In this document: positions 1 to 8,026 of the stretch, piece by piece
Layout of the letters: the number at the start of each line of letters is the position of its first letter
How positions within the stretch are numbered: the stretch's first letter is position 1
DNA from: Flagellimonas zhangzhouensis
GTDB lineage: Bacteria > Bacteroidota > Bacteroidia > Flavobacteriales > Flavobacteriaceae
Assembly: GCF_900102925.1 (NCBI RefSeq)
Contig: NZ_FNKI01000001.1
Coordinates: forward strand, 310,001 to 374,000
Reading direction: 5' to 3'
Length of the DNA: 64,000 bases
Notes under the pieces: model-generated
Database searches by the model: none
What the model was told of the DNA's origin: nothing
Seen by the model: the letters and a program-made list of their open reading frames with translations, nothing else
Position numbers and translations under genes: made by a program

Positions 1-2094
1 GTAAAAATAGCCGTTGGATACGATGTCGGCATCGAAAATATTATTCACTAACCCTGATAACACAATACTTTTCACAAACGAGTTGGTTTCGATGACATAC
101 TGCACATTAAAATCTGTTTGGGAATAACTATCCAAGGTGGAATTTTCAGAATCTATGTTGCCCATGTATTGCTCTCCAACGAACTTGGTCAACAAGGCCA
201 ATTGGAAATTTTCTTTGGGTTGAAAAGCTAAAATATTACCTGCAACAATTTGCGGCGAATAAGCAATATGGGTATTTCCTAAATTTTCAAGAGTTCCATC
301 ACGTTGAAAATAAAAATCAACATTCCTATTATCGCTCAAAGCAATGTTCGGTCTTACACTAAAAGCACGAGATAATTTAATATTGGCATCCACTTCCAAT
401 CCCAAACGGTAACTATCACCTACATTGGCACGCAATGGCGCACCCACATCGTTCAATTCCCCTGTGAGCACCAACTGATCTTTGTACTTCATGTAGTATA
501 CATTAGTGTTCAACTGAAAACTTGGTGAAACATAACGCCAACCCAATTCAAAATCGTTCAATTTTTCAGGTTTTGGGCTCCCACTTTCGTAATCGTTTCT
601 GTTGGGTTCTCTATTTGCTAAAGCATAAGAGAAATAGAAGTTGTTGTTTTGATTTAAATCAAAGGTCACCCCAGCTTTTGGATTGAAAAAATCAAAGGTG
701 TCATCAACCAAACCTGTTTCATCTCCATTGGCTTGATATCCCACATTTCGATATTGCAAATCGCCAAAAACAGACCATTTGTTGTTCAATTGGTAGTTTA
801 CCTTTGTGTACACATTAAAATCCGTTTTGGTTGAAGTATCATCATAATACCTATCTCGAATTTCGCTATTGCTGGCGTATTGTGCCCAGATGATTTCACC
901 AAAATGATCGCCTTCATACTTGTTGTAACCACCACCAATGATCAACTTTACCTTCTTTTTGGTATATGTTGTTGAGAACACGGTGCCATAAAAGTCATTA
1001 TCCAACCATCTTCTTCTGATCAAATCGGTATTTTCCACCAATTCGCCATTTACGGTAATGGGCTCCAATCCGTATGTTGAAAAATCATCGTCATCGCGAT
1101 ACTGCTCAAAAAATCCCCGTCCTTTGGTGTAGTGCAAAGCTATGTGCATATCCCACTCAGGGCTCCAAGTTTCACTCCAGTGCAGCTGAAAATGGTCTTG
1201 CTTGTAATTATCCACTTCATTATCGTAAAACTGGGTGTTTCCATTGGCATCAGTGTACATTCCTGCAGAGTTGAACGTTCTGTTGGTTTCCAACTCTTCG
1301 GCTGTGATTCCGTTCCAAGCTTGGTAGGTGATTTCATGTCCACCAAAAAGCAAAGCTTTGATCAAGGTATTATCATCTTTATACACTCCTTGAAGAAAAT
1401 ACGAGTCCAATTCAGAACTTGCACGATCTACATAACCATCAGAAGTAATTCTCGACAACCTTCCCGAAAACTCAATATGGTCGTTCAAAAGTCCCGTACT
1501 GAATTTCACATTGTTCCGAAGGGTATTAAAACTTCCGATTGACGATGAAATCCTTGCATAGGCTTCTTCTGAAAAGGCATCCGTAAGCATATTTAAACTT
1601 GCCCCAAATGCTCCAGCTCCGTTTGTAGAAGTTCCAACACCACGTTGCAATTGCAAACTTTGGGTAGAAGATGCAAAATCGGGCATATTTACCCAAAATG
1701 TCCCTTGCGATTCGGCATCATTATATGGGATTCCGTTTATGGTTACGTTCACTCGTGTCGCATCGCTTCCACGTACACGAATTCCCGTGTAACCCACTCC
1801 TGCCCCTGCATCGGATGTAGTGACTACGGCTGGCATAAAATTCATTAGAATAGGCACATCTTGTCCCAAATTTCTGGAGCGAAGCTGTTCTTTGTCCAAA
1901 TTGGAAAAAGTAATCGGAAATTCTTTGGTTACCCGAATGGCTTGTACCAAAACCTCATCGAGCACTACTTTTTTGCCCTCCAAAGTATCCGTTTCGGTTT
2001 CCTGCGCACTTAAATTAAGGGCCAGTCCAGAAAAAGCTAAGGTTGAAAAAAGGATTTTAATGCGATGGTTCTTACTTTTTTTTGTCGGTCGCAT
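1..2094 (-). CDS. TonB-dependent outer-membrane receptor, probable thiamine/TPP importer (C-terminus cut by window edge)
   Basis: The frame stays open for 698 codons from ATG 2094 to the first base of the window. Residues 1-31 are a basic signal peptide ending LNLSAQE. A plug domain follows, with VRGSDATRVNVTINGIPYND and a QRGVGTSTNGAGAFG stretch. The rest is beta-barrel-like, and the visible end (NIFDADIVSNGYFY) suggests only a few tens of residues are missing. An in-frame ATG at 2148 would add 18 residues that spoil the signal peptide, so 2094 is preferred. There is no CarboxypepD_reg domain. The TPP riboswitch just upstream is the main reason to propose thiamine or its phosphates as substrate. 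TonB/ExbBD energisation is family knowledge. Confidence 0.88.
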   Translation of the reverse strand, partial: MRPTKKSKNHRIKILFSTLAFSGLALNLSAQETETDTLEGKKVVLDEVLVQAIRVTKEFPITFSNLDKEQLRSRNLGQDVPILMNFMPAVVTTSDAGAGVGYTGIRVRGSDATRVNVTINGIPYNDAESQGTFWVNMPDFASSTQSLQLQRGVGTSTNGAGAFGASLNMLTDAFSEEAYARISSSIGSFNTLRNNVKFSTGLLNDHIEFSGRLSRITSDGYVDRASSELDSYFLQGVYKDDNTLIKALLFGGHEITYQAWNGITAEELETNRTFNSAGMYTDANGNTQFYDNEVDNYKQDHFQLHWSETWSPEWDMHIALHYTKGRGFFEQYRDDDDFSTYGLEPITVNGELVENTDLIRRRWLDNDFYGTVFSTTYTKKKVKLIIGGGYNKYEGDHFGEIIWAQYASNSEIRDRYYDDTSTKTDFNVYTKVNYQLNNKWSVFGDLQYRNVGYQANGDETGLVDDTFDFFNPKAGVTFDLNQNNNFYFSYALANREPNRNDYESGSPKPEKLNDFELGWRYVSPSFQLNTNVYYMKYKDQLVLTGELNDVGAPLRANVGDSYRLGLEVDANIKLSRAFSVRPNIALSDNRNVDFYFQRDGTLENLGNTHIAYSPQIVAGNILAFQPKENFQLALLTKFVGEQYMGNIDSENSTLDSYSQTDFNVQYVIETNSFVKSIVLSGLVNNIFDADIVSNGYFY

Positions 2095-2146
2095 TGTACC
2101 GCAATTTAAGGCTGCGGACTTGCCTTGAATAATTGAATAGAGTTTC

Positions 2147-2167
2147 ATTCGTAAAAATGTTACGAAT
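2147..2167 (-). promoter_or_regulatory. perfect 8-bp hairpin in leader between riboswitch and receptor start
   Basis: Arms ATTCGTAA and TTACGAAT enclose a 5-nt loop and lie 50-60 nt downstream of the TPP aptamer. The end of the stem includes the AT of the upstream in-frame ATG at 2148. There is no U-tract, so it is not an intrinsic terminator. It could be part of the expression platform that controls translation, which is inference. Confidence 0.4.
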
Positions 2168-2213
2168 AAAAGGGGTCATTATTCTCGTTAGTAAATTGAT
2201 TTTGTTTCTAAAG

Positions 2214-2306
2214 AAACATAGAAATTCCAAGATGCGGCTTGCGCATTCCCTTGGCAGCATTACCCGCCCAGGTTCATTGGGTATAATCTCAGCCTTATCT
2301 ATGTTT
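2214..2306 (-). promoter_or_regulatory. TPP (THI-box) riboswitch
   Basis: Read on the minus strand, the conserved TPP aptamer blocks appear in order: CTGAGA (2287-2292), TGAACCTG (2269-2276) and GGGTAATGC (2257-2265), followed by a GGGA-containing segment. A closing P1 helix can form between 2298-2306 and 2214-2222 (AAACATAGA with TCTATGTTT). The total of about 93 nt is normal for the class. It lies 120 nt before the receptor ATG at 2094, so TPP should repress that gene. No transcription terminator is obvious between aptamer and start, which favours translational control. Confidence 0.92.
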
Positions 2307-2322
2307 TAAGCTTTCAGTTCTA

Positions 2323-2354
2323 AGTTTTAAGTAGAAAAATATTTACTTAAAACT
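2323..2354. repeat. perfect 11-bp inverted repeat upstream of the riboswitch
   Basis: AGTTTTAAGTA (2323-2333) and TACTTAAAACT (2344-2354) are separated by 10 A/T-rich bases. It may be an operator, a weak terminator or a short repetitive element. A degenerate -7-like TACATTTG lies further upstream at 2403-2410 on the minus strand. No well-spaced -33 partner accompanies it. Confidence 0.4.
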
Positions 2355-2470
2355 AATTACGTAGCACCTATCACTATAGTAAAGCACCCCTTTGAGATGC
2401 CGCAAATGTAATGCTCGGCTTTCATTTTTCATAACAAAAGAGAAAAATTTAAGTCTAGAAGTTAAATAAG

Positions 2471-2492
2471 AAAGGCTGCCGAAGCAGCCTTT
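2471..2492 (-). terminator. probable terminator after the 41-residue ORF
   Basis: AAAGGCTGC / GCAGCCTTT forms a 9-bp stem with a 4-nt loop, 80 bp downstream of the small minus-strand ORF at 2571. The minus-strand 3' side is T-rich but lacks a clean U-run. Confidence 0.5.
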
Positions 2493-2570
2493 CATTGTTG
2501 CCAATCAATGGTCACAAGGAAATAAGACCACGGTACAGTTTGGCATTTAGGATAATACTTTGGTTAGTGT

Positions 2571-2696
2571 TCATATAGCATCATCCGAACGATTTTCATT
2601 GTTTTTGTTTTTCTTTTCCTTTAAGTATGAAATCAACATATAGATTGCCATTGCGACAGATATTACATTGAAAAACAAAACTATTTTTAATAGCAT
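2571..2696 (-). CDS. small single-pass membrane protein, 41 aa
   Basis: ATG 2696 opens a 41-codon frame ending TGA 2571. Residues about 3-25 (KIVLFFNVISVAMAIYMLIS) are strongly hydrophobic. The tail is lysine/asparagine-rich (LKEKKNKNNENRSDDA), a layout typical of small N-out/C-in membrane proteins. It lies between two hairpins (2471-2492 and 2724-2750), like a separate transcription unit. I do not recognise a family. Its position between the transporter gene run and the riboswitch-receptor unit may or may not be meaningful. It could also be chance coding in AT-rich DNA. Confidence 0.4.
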   Translation of the reverse strand: MLLKIVLFFNVISVAMAIYMLISYLKEKKNKNNENRSDDAI

Positions 2697-2723
2697 TCTT
2701 TTCGTTTTTATGCGCGGTTATAA

Positions 2724-2750
2724 GAAAGCCGCACGTTTAGTACGGCTTTC
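2724..2750 (-). terminator. hairpin, possible terminator
   Basis: GAAAGCCG and CGGCTTTC form an 8-bp stem. On the minus strand the stem is followed by TTATAACC, so termination would be weak. It separates the DUF4301 terminator from the small ORF at 2571. Confidence 0.4.
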
Positions 2751-2891
2751 TAACCAAATCAACCAACCTAAATCTTGACAATTGCCAGAATTGCCGAAAT
2801 CCAAATGTGGTATCCGACAAATTGAACATAAAAGCCAATTGTCCGATATATAGTTTAGACACCTTCAATCGCAAAAGGTCACTTTGGGCAC
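2751..2891. other. intergenic stretch with no supported gene
   Basis: Between the DUF4301 terminator and the hairpin at 2724 I find only a 30-codon minus-strand frame (2737-2829) with no start signal and stop codons in the other frames. One frame gives a hydrophobic 22-residue patch (GFYVQFVGYHIWISAILAIV) without a start. This could be a decayed membrane-protein tail or chance. Confidence 0.3.
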
Positions 2892-2924
2892 AAAAAAATC
2901 CGCTGACTTTGCAGACAGCGGATT
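2892..2924 (-). terminator. intrinsic terminator of the DUF4301 gene run
   Basis: AATCCGCTG and CAGCGGATT form a 9-bp stem. On the minus strand it is followed directly by a run of T (2892-2898) and lies 20 bp after the DUF4301 stop codon. Confidence 0.8.
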
Positions 2925-2944
2925 CAAATTCTTTTTATAAAAAC

Positions 2945-4483
2945 TTAGATTTGGTGCGTTGGTTTTAAAAGGTCGTTAACTGTTTTAACTGGGTTAAAAG
3001 TAACCAATGGAACCTCCACAAAAATGGTGTTCCAAAAAGCCATAGCGCCATTCCAAAGTCCAGGTAGTTCTAAAGCCTTAAGTTCTTTTCCTTCTTGGGT
3101 TTTCCCTGTAATAAATCCTTGTTTTACATCCACAAAGTCGAGCAAATTGTATTTGTTTCCTTTAAAATCACGAACACCGCAAACCAAATCCACAGGATTA
3201 AAGTGGGTTGAATTTTTAAGGATACTCATTTGTTCGGCATTATCGGCATCAATTTGAGCCGACTCAATAATTTGAAGGGAAATATTTCCATCGGAATCCT
3301 TGATCCAAAATGGCCCTCCTCCAGGTTCGCCTTCGTTTTTAACCATTCCGCAAATACGAATAGGGCGATTAAGTTTATCTTTTAAAACTTCCTTTTGCTC
3401 GTTTACGCCCAAATCATCATAATTGTTGGGTATGCGAACATTCAGTTCGCGCTCTAAAAAGGATTTGATTTCGTCTGCTTTATCAACAGAAACATCTCCT
3501 TCCTCTAACATTTTAGCATAACCAAAAGCTTTGTCCTGAACTTTTTTAAGGACTCCAGCCAGCATTTTTTTGCTGTTCGCAACGGTTTCCAAGTTCTTAT
3601 CGACCACTACATTATCAATATTTTTTATGAATATGATATCAGCATCTTGATCGTTCAGATTTTCAATCAATGCTCCATGACCCCCAGGACGAAAGAGTAT
3701 GGAACCATCACTGTTTTTAAAAGGTTGGTTGTCCATATCCACCGCAATCGTATCTGTAGAAGGTTTTTGGTTGGAATAGGAAATATTAAATGTGGTAACT
3801 GTTTCTTCGGAAATTTTAGGTGCCACGGCATTTTCTTCCTCGCTGAACATTTCATCATGTTGCTCAGAAACCGTAAAATGCAAATTTGCCTTTCCATCCG
3901 TTTTGGCATACAGAACGGCCTCTTTTAAATGCTCCTTAAATGGAGTTGCGGTATCATCGCCATATTTATGAAATGGCAATAGTCCTTTCGGGTAAAATCC
4001 GTAATTCAACCCGCTTTCCACCAACATTTCTTTGGCAAAAAGGTAGGCTTCCTCATCTTTATTGGCAGCCTTGCCCATGATGCGTTCCATGATTAAGTTA
4101 TAAAAAGGAAACTTGGACATTTGGTCCGTGAACTTTTGCACGTCTTTATCACCTGTTCGGTCAATATAATCCGCTAAGCTTTCTTTGGAAGGATCGTATA
4201 CATCCAAAAAATTGAACATTGCCTTGAACATTCGGGATGCTGCCCCAGATGCGGGAACAAACTTTAAAAGGTCAAGTGAACCTCGATGGGTCTCAAAATA
4301 GTTGACGAGCTCGTCATGTTCCTTTTCTGAAAAACGAAGAATTCCATTGCCGACTACGGCAGCTTGTGCCAAGTTTACAAAGGGAATACCTTCTTTAAAA
4401 GTTTCAATTTGGTTTATTACTTTTTCCTTGGAAATACCTTTGGAATCCAATTGTTCCAAGTCTTTAGGACTCAATTCAATCAT
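2945..4483 (-). CDS. DUF4301 family protein (pyrophosphorylase-like motifs)
   Basis: This 512-residue cytosolic protein matches the Bacteroidetes DUF4301 family by my recognition of its N-terminal half. No function is established that I know of. Several motifs resemble sugar-nucleotide pyrophosphorylases: PASGAASRM (77-85) like the GxxxRM nucleotide loop, KGLLPFHKY (about 166-174) like the following conserved lysine block, RPGGHGAL (265-272) and KNIDN (287-291) like the UDPGP GHG and VDN segments. The start ATG 4483 overlaps the kinase gene by 8 nt. It is last in the thiamine-binding/PnuC/kinase gene run, so a role in vitamin or nucleotide salvage is plausible but inferred. Confidence 0.85.
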   Translation of the reverse strand: MIELSPKDLEQLDSKGISKEKVINQIETFKEGIPFVNLAQAAVVGNGILRFSEKEHDELVNYFETHRGSLDLLKFVPASGAASRMFKAMFNFLDVYDPSKESLADYIDRTGDKDVQKFTDQMSKFPFYNLIMERIMGKAANKDEEAYLFAKEMLVESGLNYGFYPKGLLPFHKYGDDTATPFKEHLKEAVLYAKTDGKANLHFTVSEQHDEMFSEEENAVAPKISEETVTTFNISYSNQKPSTDTIAVDMDNQPFKNSDGSILFRPGGHGALIENLNDQDADIIFIKNIDNVVVDKNLETVANSKKMLAGVLKKVQDKAFGYAKMLEEGDVSVDKADEIKSFLERELNVRIPNNYDDLGVNEQKEVLKDKLNRPIRICGMVKNEGEPGGGPFWIKDSDGNISLQIIESAQIDADNAEQMSILKNSTHFNPVDLVCGVRDFKGNKYNLLDFVDVKQGFITGKTQEGKELKALELPGLWNGAMAFWNTIFVEVPLVTFNPVKTVNDLLKPTHQI

Positions 4484-5045
4484 GTTGTTGGAGAAGTTTA
4501 TCTATGTGTTTTATTGCCTTTGCCAGTCTAGTGGCCTTATCTCCCTTTAAAGTAACAAAATTTCGGTTATTTTTCTCCAAAGCTTCCTTGAAATACGCAA
4601 ACATTCGTTCACGTTCATCAGGTTTGTCCCTTAGGTCATCTGCTACCCAAGGCGTATCTATATTGGTTAAAAAATAGAGGTCGTAGGTGTTTTTCAAGGC
4701 ATACTTTTCCAAAACAGGGTCACAAGTACTGTTATAATAGGCCTCGGAATATACTTTAGTCTCCAAAAGATCTGTATCACAGATCAATACCCGATTGGCA
4801 GTTTTCGTCAATTCATTTTCCAATTTCATTTGTCCGTATGCAATCGGAACCAAATCGTGTGGTTCGCATGTTTTTTGCTCACGATCCCATTTATCTTGAA
4901 GGTATTCCCTTGCATATTCTGGTACCCACTCGGTATTGTAATGTTGCGCCAGTTGTTGGGACAATGTGGTTTTTCCTGTTGATTCTGGTCCGAAAAGGAC
5001 AATTTTTATGAGGTCTGAAGGTTGTTGACCAAGTTTTTCTTCCAT
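4476..5045 (-). CDS. NadR-like P-loop kinase/ATPase (AAA_28 type)
   Basis: The protein has 189 residues with a Walker A motif GPESTGKT at 19-26. The following segment (EWVPEYAREYL) is typical of the ribosylnicotinamide-kinase domain of NadR. The adenylyltransferase domain of NadR is absent. An upstream in-frame ATG at 5108 would place 21 odd residues before the P-loop, so 5045 is preferred. It overlaps pnuC by 40 nt and DUF4301 by 8 nt, so the three are surely co-transcribed. PnuC transporters are facilitators that need a kinase to trap substrate. The kinase therefore probably phosphorylates whatever PnuC brings in: thiamine from context, or nicotinamide riboside by family analogy. Confidence 0.85.
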   Translation of the reverse strand: MEEKLGQQPSDLIKIVLFGPESTGKTTLSQQLAQHYNTEWVPEYAREYLQDKWDREQKTCEPHDLVPIAYGQMKLENELTKTANRVLICDTDLLETKVYSEAYYNSTCDPVLEKYALKNTYDLYFLTNIDTPWVADDLRDKPDERERMFAYFKEALEKNNRNFVTLKGDKATRLAKAIKHIDKLLQQHD

Positions 5046-5641
5046 GCTAAATATCCCTGAATAGCCAATATGGTAAAAATGAGGTATTGTAACGAAAACA
5101 TACCCCATCCCCTATAGGCATACAAAGGTACGGTAATCAAATCACCCAAGATCCAAAGCGTCCAGTTTTCCAATTTTTTAGTGGCCATATACCACATGGC
5201 GGTGAAGAAAACCCCAGAAGTAAAAATATCTACATAGTTGGTTGGGCCTATTTCAGCACCGAAAATTCTATACACACCATATGTGACCAACATGGTAAGG
5301 ATAAAAAAGCCAAAACCAACCCATTTTTCCTTCGAAGTGGTTCTATTTATTTGAACAACCCATTCTCTATTATCTTTTCTTCGAGCCCAGTTCCACCAGC
5401 CATAAATACTCATTATGGAATAGTAGAAGTTCATCATCATATCACCATAAAGGTGGTCCATTAAAAAAATATAGGTAGTAATCACCGTGGCGACCAATCC
5501 TGTGGGATAGACCAAAATATCTTCCCGCTTGGCATAGATCACACTGGCGATTCCGAAGAAAAAGGCCGTAGCCTCCAGAATGATCAAAGAAAGTTCCCGA
5601 TCCTCGTACGGACCAATAAAAAAATCAAAAATGGGGTTCAT
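5006..5641 (-). CDS. PnuC/PnuT family vitamin-precursor transporter
   Basis: This 211-residue inner-membrane protein has about seven hydrophobic segments. It carries the family signature around IYGWWNWARRK and the ENWTLWILGDLITVPLY helix. PnuC-type facilitators move nicotinamide riboside, riboflavin or thiamine depending on subtype. Here the gene overlaps the thiamine-binding DUF77 gene by 17 nt, and a TPP riboswitch-controlled receptor lies nearby, so thiamine (PnuT) is the favoured substrate. The sequence alone does not settle the specificity. The kinase gene overlaps its 3' end. Confidence 0.88.
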   Translation of the reverse strand: MNPIFDFFIGPYEDRELSLIILEATAFFFGIASVIYAKREDILVYPTGLVATVITTYIFLMDHLYGDMMMNFYYSIMSIYGWWNWARRKDNREWVVQINRTTSKEKWVGFGFFILTMLVTYGVYRIFGAEIGPTNYVDIFTSGVFFTAMWYMATKKLENWTLWILGDLITVPLYAYRGWGMFSLQYLIFTILAIQGYLAWKKNLVNNLQTS

Positions 5642-5885
5642 ATTCGCTTCGGTCGGATTTTACCAATTTCATGGTGAGCACCACATGATCCAAATTTTCA
5701 AAGGATTCTTTGATCTCATTATGCAGCAACTCCATTACTGCATCGTATTCTCCATACACTTGGGTACTTAAAGGATTTTCCAAAACAGTTAATCCAGAAG
5801 CCCTTAATTTTTTGATGAAATCTATAATTGGTGGTTCAAAATTATCTTGTAATGGAGAAAGGGTTAGCTCAACAGATATATTCAT
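5625..5885 (-). CDS. thiamine-binding protein, DUF77/MTH1187 family
   Basis: The 86-residue protein has the ferredoxin-like DUF77 pattern. It opens with a short strand (ISVELTLSPL), followed by a helix and GLTVLENPLSTQVYGEYD, and ends with the strand VVLTMKLVKSD. Members of the family bind thiamine or its pyrimidine moiety in the cytosol. The protein lacks a signal peptide. It overlaps pnuC by 17 nt and so appears to be translationally coupled to it. It may buffer or sense imported thiamine. Confidence 0.82.
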   Translation of the reverse strand: MNISVELTLSPLQDNFEPPIIDFIKKLRASGLTVLENPLSTQVYGEYDAVMELLHNEIKESFENLDHVVLTMKLVKSDRSEYEPHF

Positions 5886-5927
5886 GGGGGTTGCCTATTT
5901 AGATGGTAAAGCTACAAAAAGGAAATA

Positions 5928-6569
5928 TTATCCACCCATCATTTTAATGGCATATACACAGGTAAATCCTTCAAACTCCATGAACTCGATTTCATAATGC
6001 GATTTTTTCCCATGATACATAATCTCTGCCACGGTTCTGCTATCATCAAAAGAAAAATCGATGACATTCATATGCCTTAAAAAGCTAAGTCCGCGCTCTG
6101 CATATATTTTATAGAGAGATTCTTTGGCGCCCCAGACTATGGTCAGTTTTCGAATAATAGCTTCGGCATTGGCCAAAGTTTTATACTCTTCAATGGGCGT
6201 GAATTTATGGGCGATATTTAAAATTTTATCCCGCTGCATTTCAATATCAATGCCCACCTCATCACTTTCACTTACGATTATCCCCGTAAAGTTGTGCGAA
6301 TGGGTAATGGAAATAAATTTTCCGTCTTTTAAATGCGGTTTTCCAAAGTCATCATAATAGAGATCATGGTCCACATAACCCGCTTCCGCCAAAAGGTGTC
6401 GAATGCTTAAAAATGCCCTTCTGTGCGCCTCCGATTTCATCCCGTCCATACGATTTTGGCAATGTGGGGTAAGCTCCACATTCTTAGAAAGTTCGACCTC
6501 TTCTTCGGTAACTTTCCAAATATAAACCTTGGAGGTGGGTGAAACTGTTATGGTTTTGTAAATGGGCAT
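5928..6569 (-). CDS. 4'-phosphopantetheinyl transferase (Sfp superfamily)
   Basis: The protein has 213 residues and both signature motifs: GIDIE at 106-110 and WGAKESLYK at 146-154, which carry the Mg2+ and CoA ligands. It transfers 4'-phosphopantetheine from CoA to a conserved serine of acyl carrier proteins. It is 42 bp upstream of the DUF77 gene on the same strand and may lead that operon. No carrier protein gene lies nearby, so it probably serves fatty-acid synthesis or a pigment pathway elsewhere. Confidence 0.92.
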   Translation of the reverse strand: MPIYKTITVSPTSKVYIWKVTEEEVELSKNVELTPHCQNRMDGMKSEAHRRAFLSIRHLLAEAGYVDHDLYYDDFGKPHLKDGKFISITHSHNFTGIIVSESDEVGIDIEMQRDKILNIAHKFTPIEEYKTLANAEAIIRKLTIVWGAKESLYKIYAERGLSFLRHMNVIDFSFDDSRTVAEIMYHGKKSHYEIEFMEFEGFTCVYAIKMMGG

Positions 6570-6590
6570 AACAAAAGTTAAGTGAATTTG

Positions 6591-6598
6591 TATCTTTG
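6591..6598 (+). promoter_or_regulatory. -7 box of the ahcY promoter
   Basis: TATCTTTG matches the Bacteroidota TAnnTTTG consensus and lies 44 bp before the ahcY ATG. A clear -33 TTG at the expected spacing is not visible. Confidence 0.45.
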
Positions 6599-6641
6599 TG
6601 CACTATTTAAGCTAAGCTACAAAAGTAAATTTAGAAAAAGT

Positions 6642-7958
6642 ATGAGCACAAAGACAATTCCGTATGTACCATTTAAGGTAAAGGATATCTCCCTAGCTGA
6701 TTGGGGAAGAAAAGAAATTGAGCTTGCCGAGGCAGAAATGCCTGGACTAATGGCGTTGAGAGAAGAATACGGAGCGGAACAACCTTTAAAAGGTGCCAGA
6801 ATTGCGGGTTGTTTGCACATGACCATTCAAACTGCAGTATTGATTGAAACTTTGGTTGCCCTTGGAGCGGAAGTTACTTGGAGTTCTTGTAACATATTCT
6901 CTACCCAAGACCATGCAGCAGCTGCAATCGCAGCAGCAGGAGTTCCTGTTTATGCTTGGAAAGGAATGAACGAAGAAGAATTTGATTGGTGTATAGAACA
7001 GACTTTGTTCTTTGGTGAAGACAGAAAGCCATTGAACATGATTTTGGATGACGGTGGTGACCTTACCAATATGGTGTTGGACCAATACCCAGAATTGGCT
7101 GCTGGAATCAAAGGCCTTTCTGAAGAAACTACTACTGGAGTTCACCGCTTGTATGAAAGGGTTAAGAAAGGAACACTTCCTATGCCTGCGATCAACGTGA
7201 ACGATTCTGTGACCAAATCCAAGTTTGATAATAAATACGGTTGTCGCGAAAGTGCCGTAGATGCCATCCGCAGAGCTACCGACACCATGTTGGCAGGAAA
7301 ACGTGTTGTTGTTGCTGGTTATGGTGATGTGGGCAAAGGTACCGCAGCTTCTTTCCGTGGAGCTGGTGCCATTGTTACCGTGACCGAAATAGACCCAATT
7401 TGTGCGCTTCAAGCTTGTATGGACGGTTTTGAAGTTAAAAAATTGGAAACTGTTATTGGCAATGCTGATATTGTTATCACCACAACTGGAAACAAAGATA
7501 TTATCCGTGAAGAGCACTTTAGAGGCTTAAAGGATAAAGCTATTGTTTGTAACATCGGGCATTTTGATAATGAAATTGATATGGCCTGGTTGAACAAAAA
7601 CTACGGAAACACCAAAAATGAAATCAAACCACAAGTGGATAAATATACCATTGATGGTAAAGATGTAATTGTTTTGGCCGAAGGACGTTTGGTAAACCTT
7701 GGTTGCGCCACAGGACACCCAAGTTTTGTAATGAGTAATTCATTCACGAACCAAACCTTGGCTCAAATTGAGCTTTGGAAGTTTAGCGACAAATACGAGA
7801 ACGATGTGTATATGTTACCTAAACATTTGGACGAAAAAGTGGCCAAATTGCATTTAGCTCGTTTGGGTGCTGAATTGACCGAATTGAAGGAAGACCAAGC
7901 CGAATATATTGGTGTTACCGTTGAAGGTCCCTTTAAACCTGAATACTATAGATATTAA
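6642..7958 (+). CDS. ahcY: S-adenosylhomocysteine hydrolase
   Basis: The enzyme hydrolyses S-adenosylhomocysteine to adenosine and homocysteine, completing the methyl cycle in the cytosol. The 438-residue length is normal. Motifs include HMTIQTA (59-65), DDGGDLT (136-142), the NAD-binding GYGDVGKG (226-233), and the C-terminal [20 protein letters not shown] block ending in YYRY. An in-frame ATG at 6582 lies upstream of the likely -7 box and adds 20 non-conserved residues, so [11 protein letters not shown] is taken as the start. The gene is monocistronic, with a strong terminator after it. Confidence 0.97.
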   Translation: MSTKTIPYVPFKVKDISLADWGRKEIELAEAEMPGLMALREEYGAEQPLKGARIAGCLHMTIQTAVLIETLVALGAEVTWSSCNIFSTQDHAAAAIAAAGVPVYAWKGMNEEEFDWCIEQTLFFGEDRKPLNMILDDGGDLTNMVLDQYPELAAGIKGLSEETTTGVHRLYERVKKGTLPMPAINVNDSVTKSKFDNKYGCRESAVDAIRRATDTMLAGKRVVVAGYGDVGKGTAASFRGAGAIVTVTEIDPICALQACMDGFEVKKLETVIGNADIVITTTGNKDIIREEHFRGLKDKAIVCNIGHFDNEIDMAWLNKNYGNTKNEIKPQVDKYTIDGKDVIVLAEGRLVNLGCATGHPSFVMSNSFTNQTLAQIELWKFSDKYENDVYMLPKHLDEKVAKLHLARLGAELTELKEDQAEYIGVTVEGPFKPEYYRY

Positions 7959-7976
7959 GATTTCATCTTTAATCAT

Positions 7977-8009
7977 AAAAAAACCCATGGCAAACACCAT
8001 GGGTTTTTT
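7977..8009. terminator. bidirectional terminator between ahcY and the DUF3332 gene
   Basis: AAAACCCATGG and CCATGGGTTTT form a stem with a 6-nt loop. A-runs and T-runs flank it on both sides, and it lies between convergent genes. Confidence 0.85.
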
Positions 8010-8026
8010 ATTGGGTTAAGCTTTTT

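Noticed and set aside
1132-1542. 136-codon plus-strand frame within the first TonB receptor
   Set aside because: The opposite strand encodes an intact receptor over the same bases; the plus-strand product has no domain features.
2737-2829. 30-codon minus-strand frame after the DUF4301 terminator
   Set aside because: No start signal, ends inside a hairpin, and its composition is not protein-like.
6786-7517. 243-codon open frame antisense to ahcY
   Set aside because: It is fully inside the well-conserved ahcY gene, with a low-complexity Ser/Asn/His composition and no recognisable domain.
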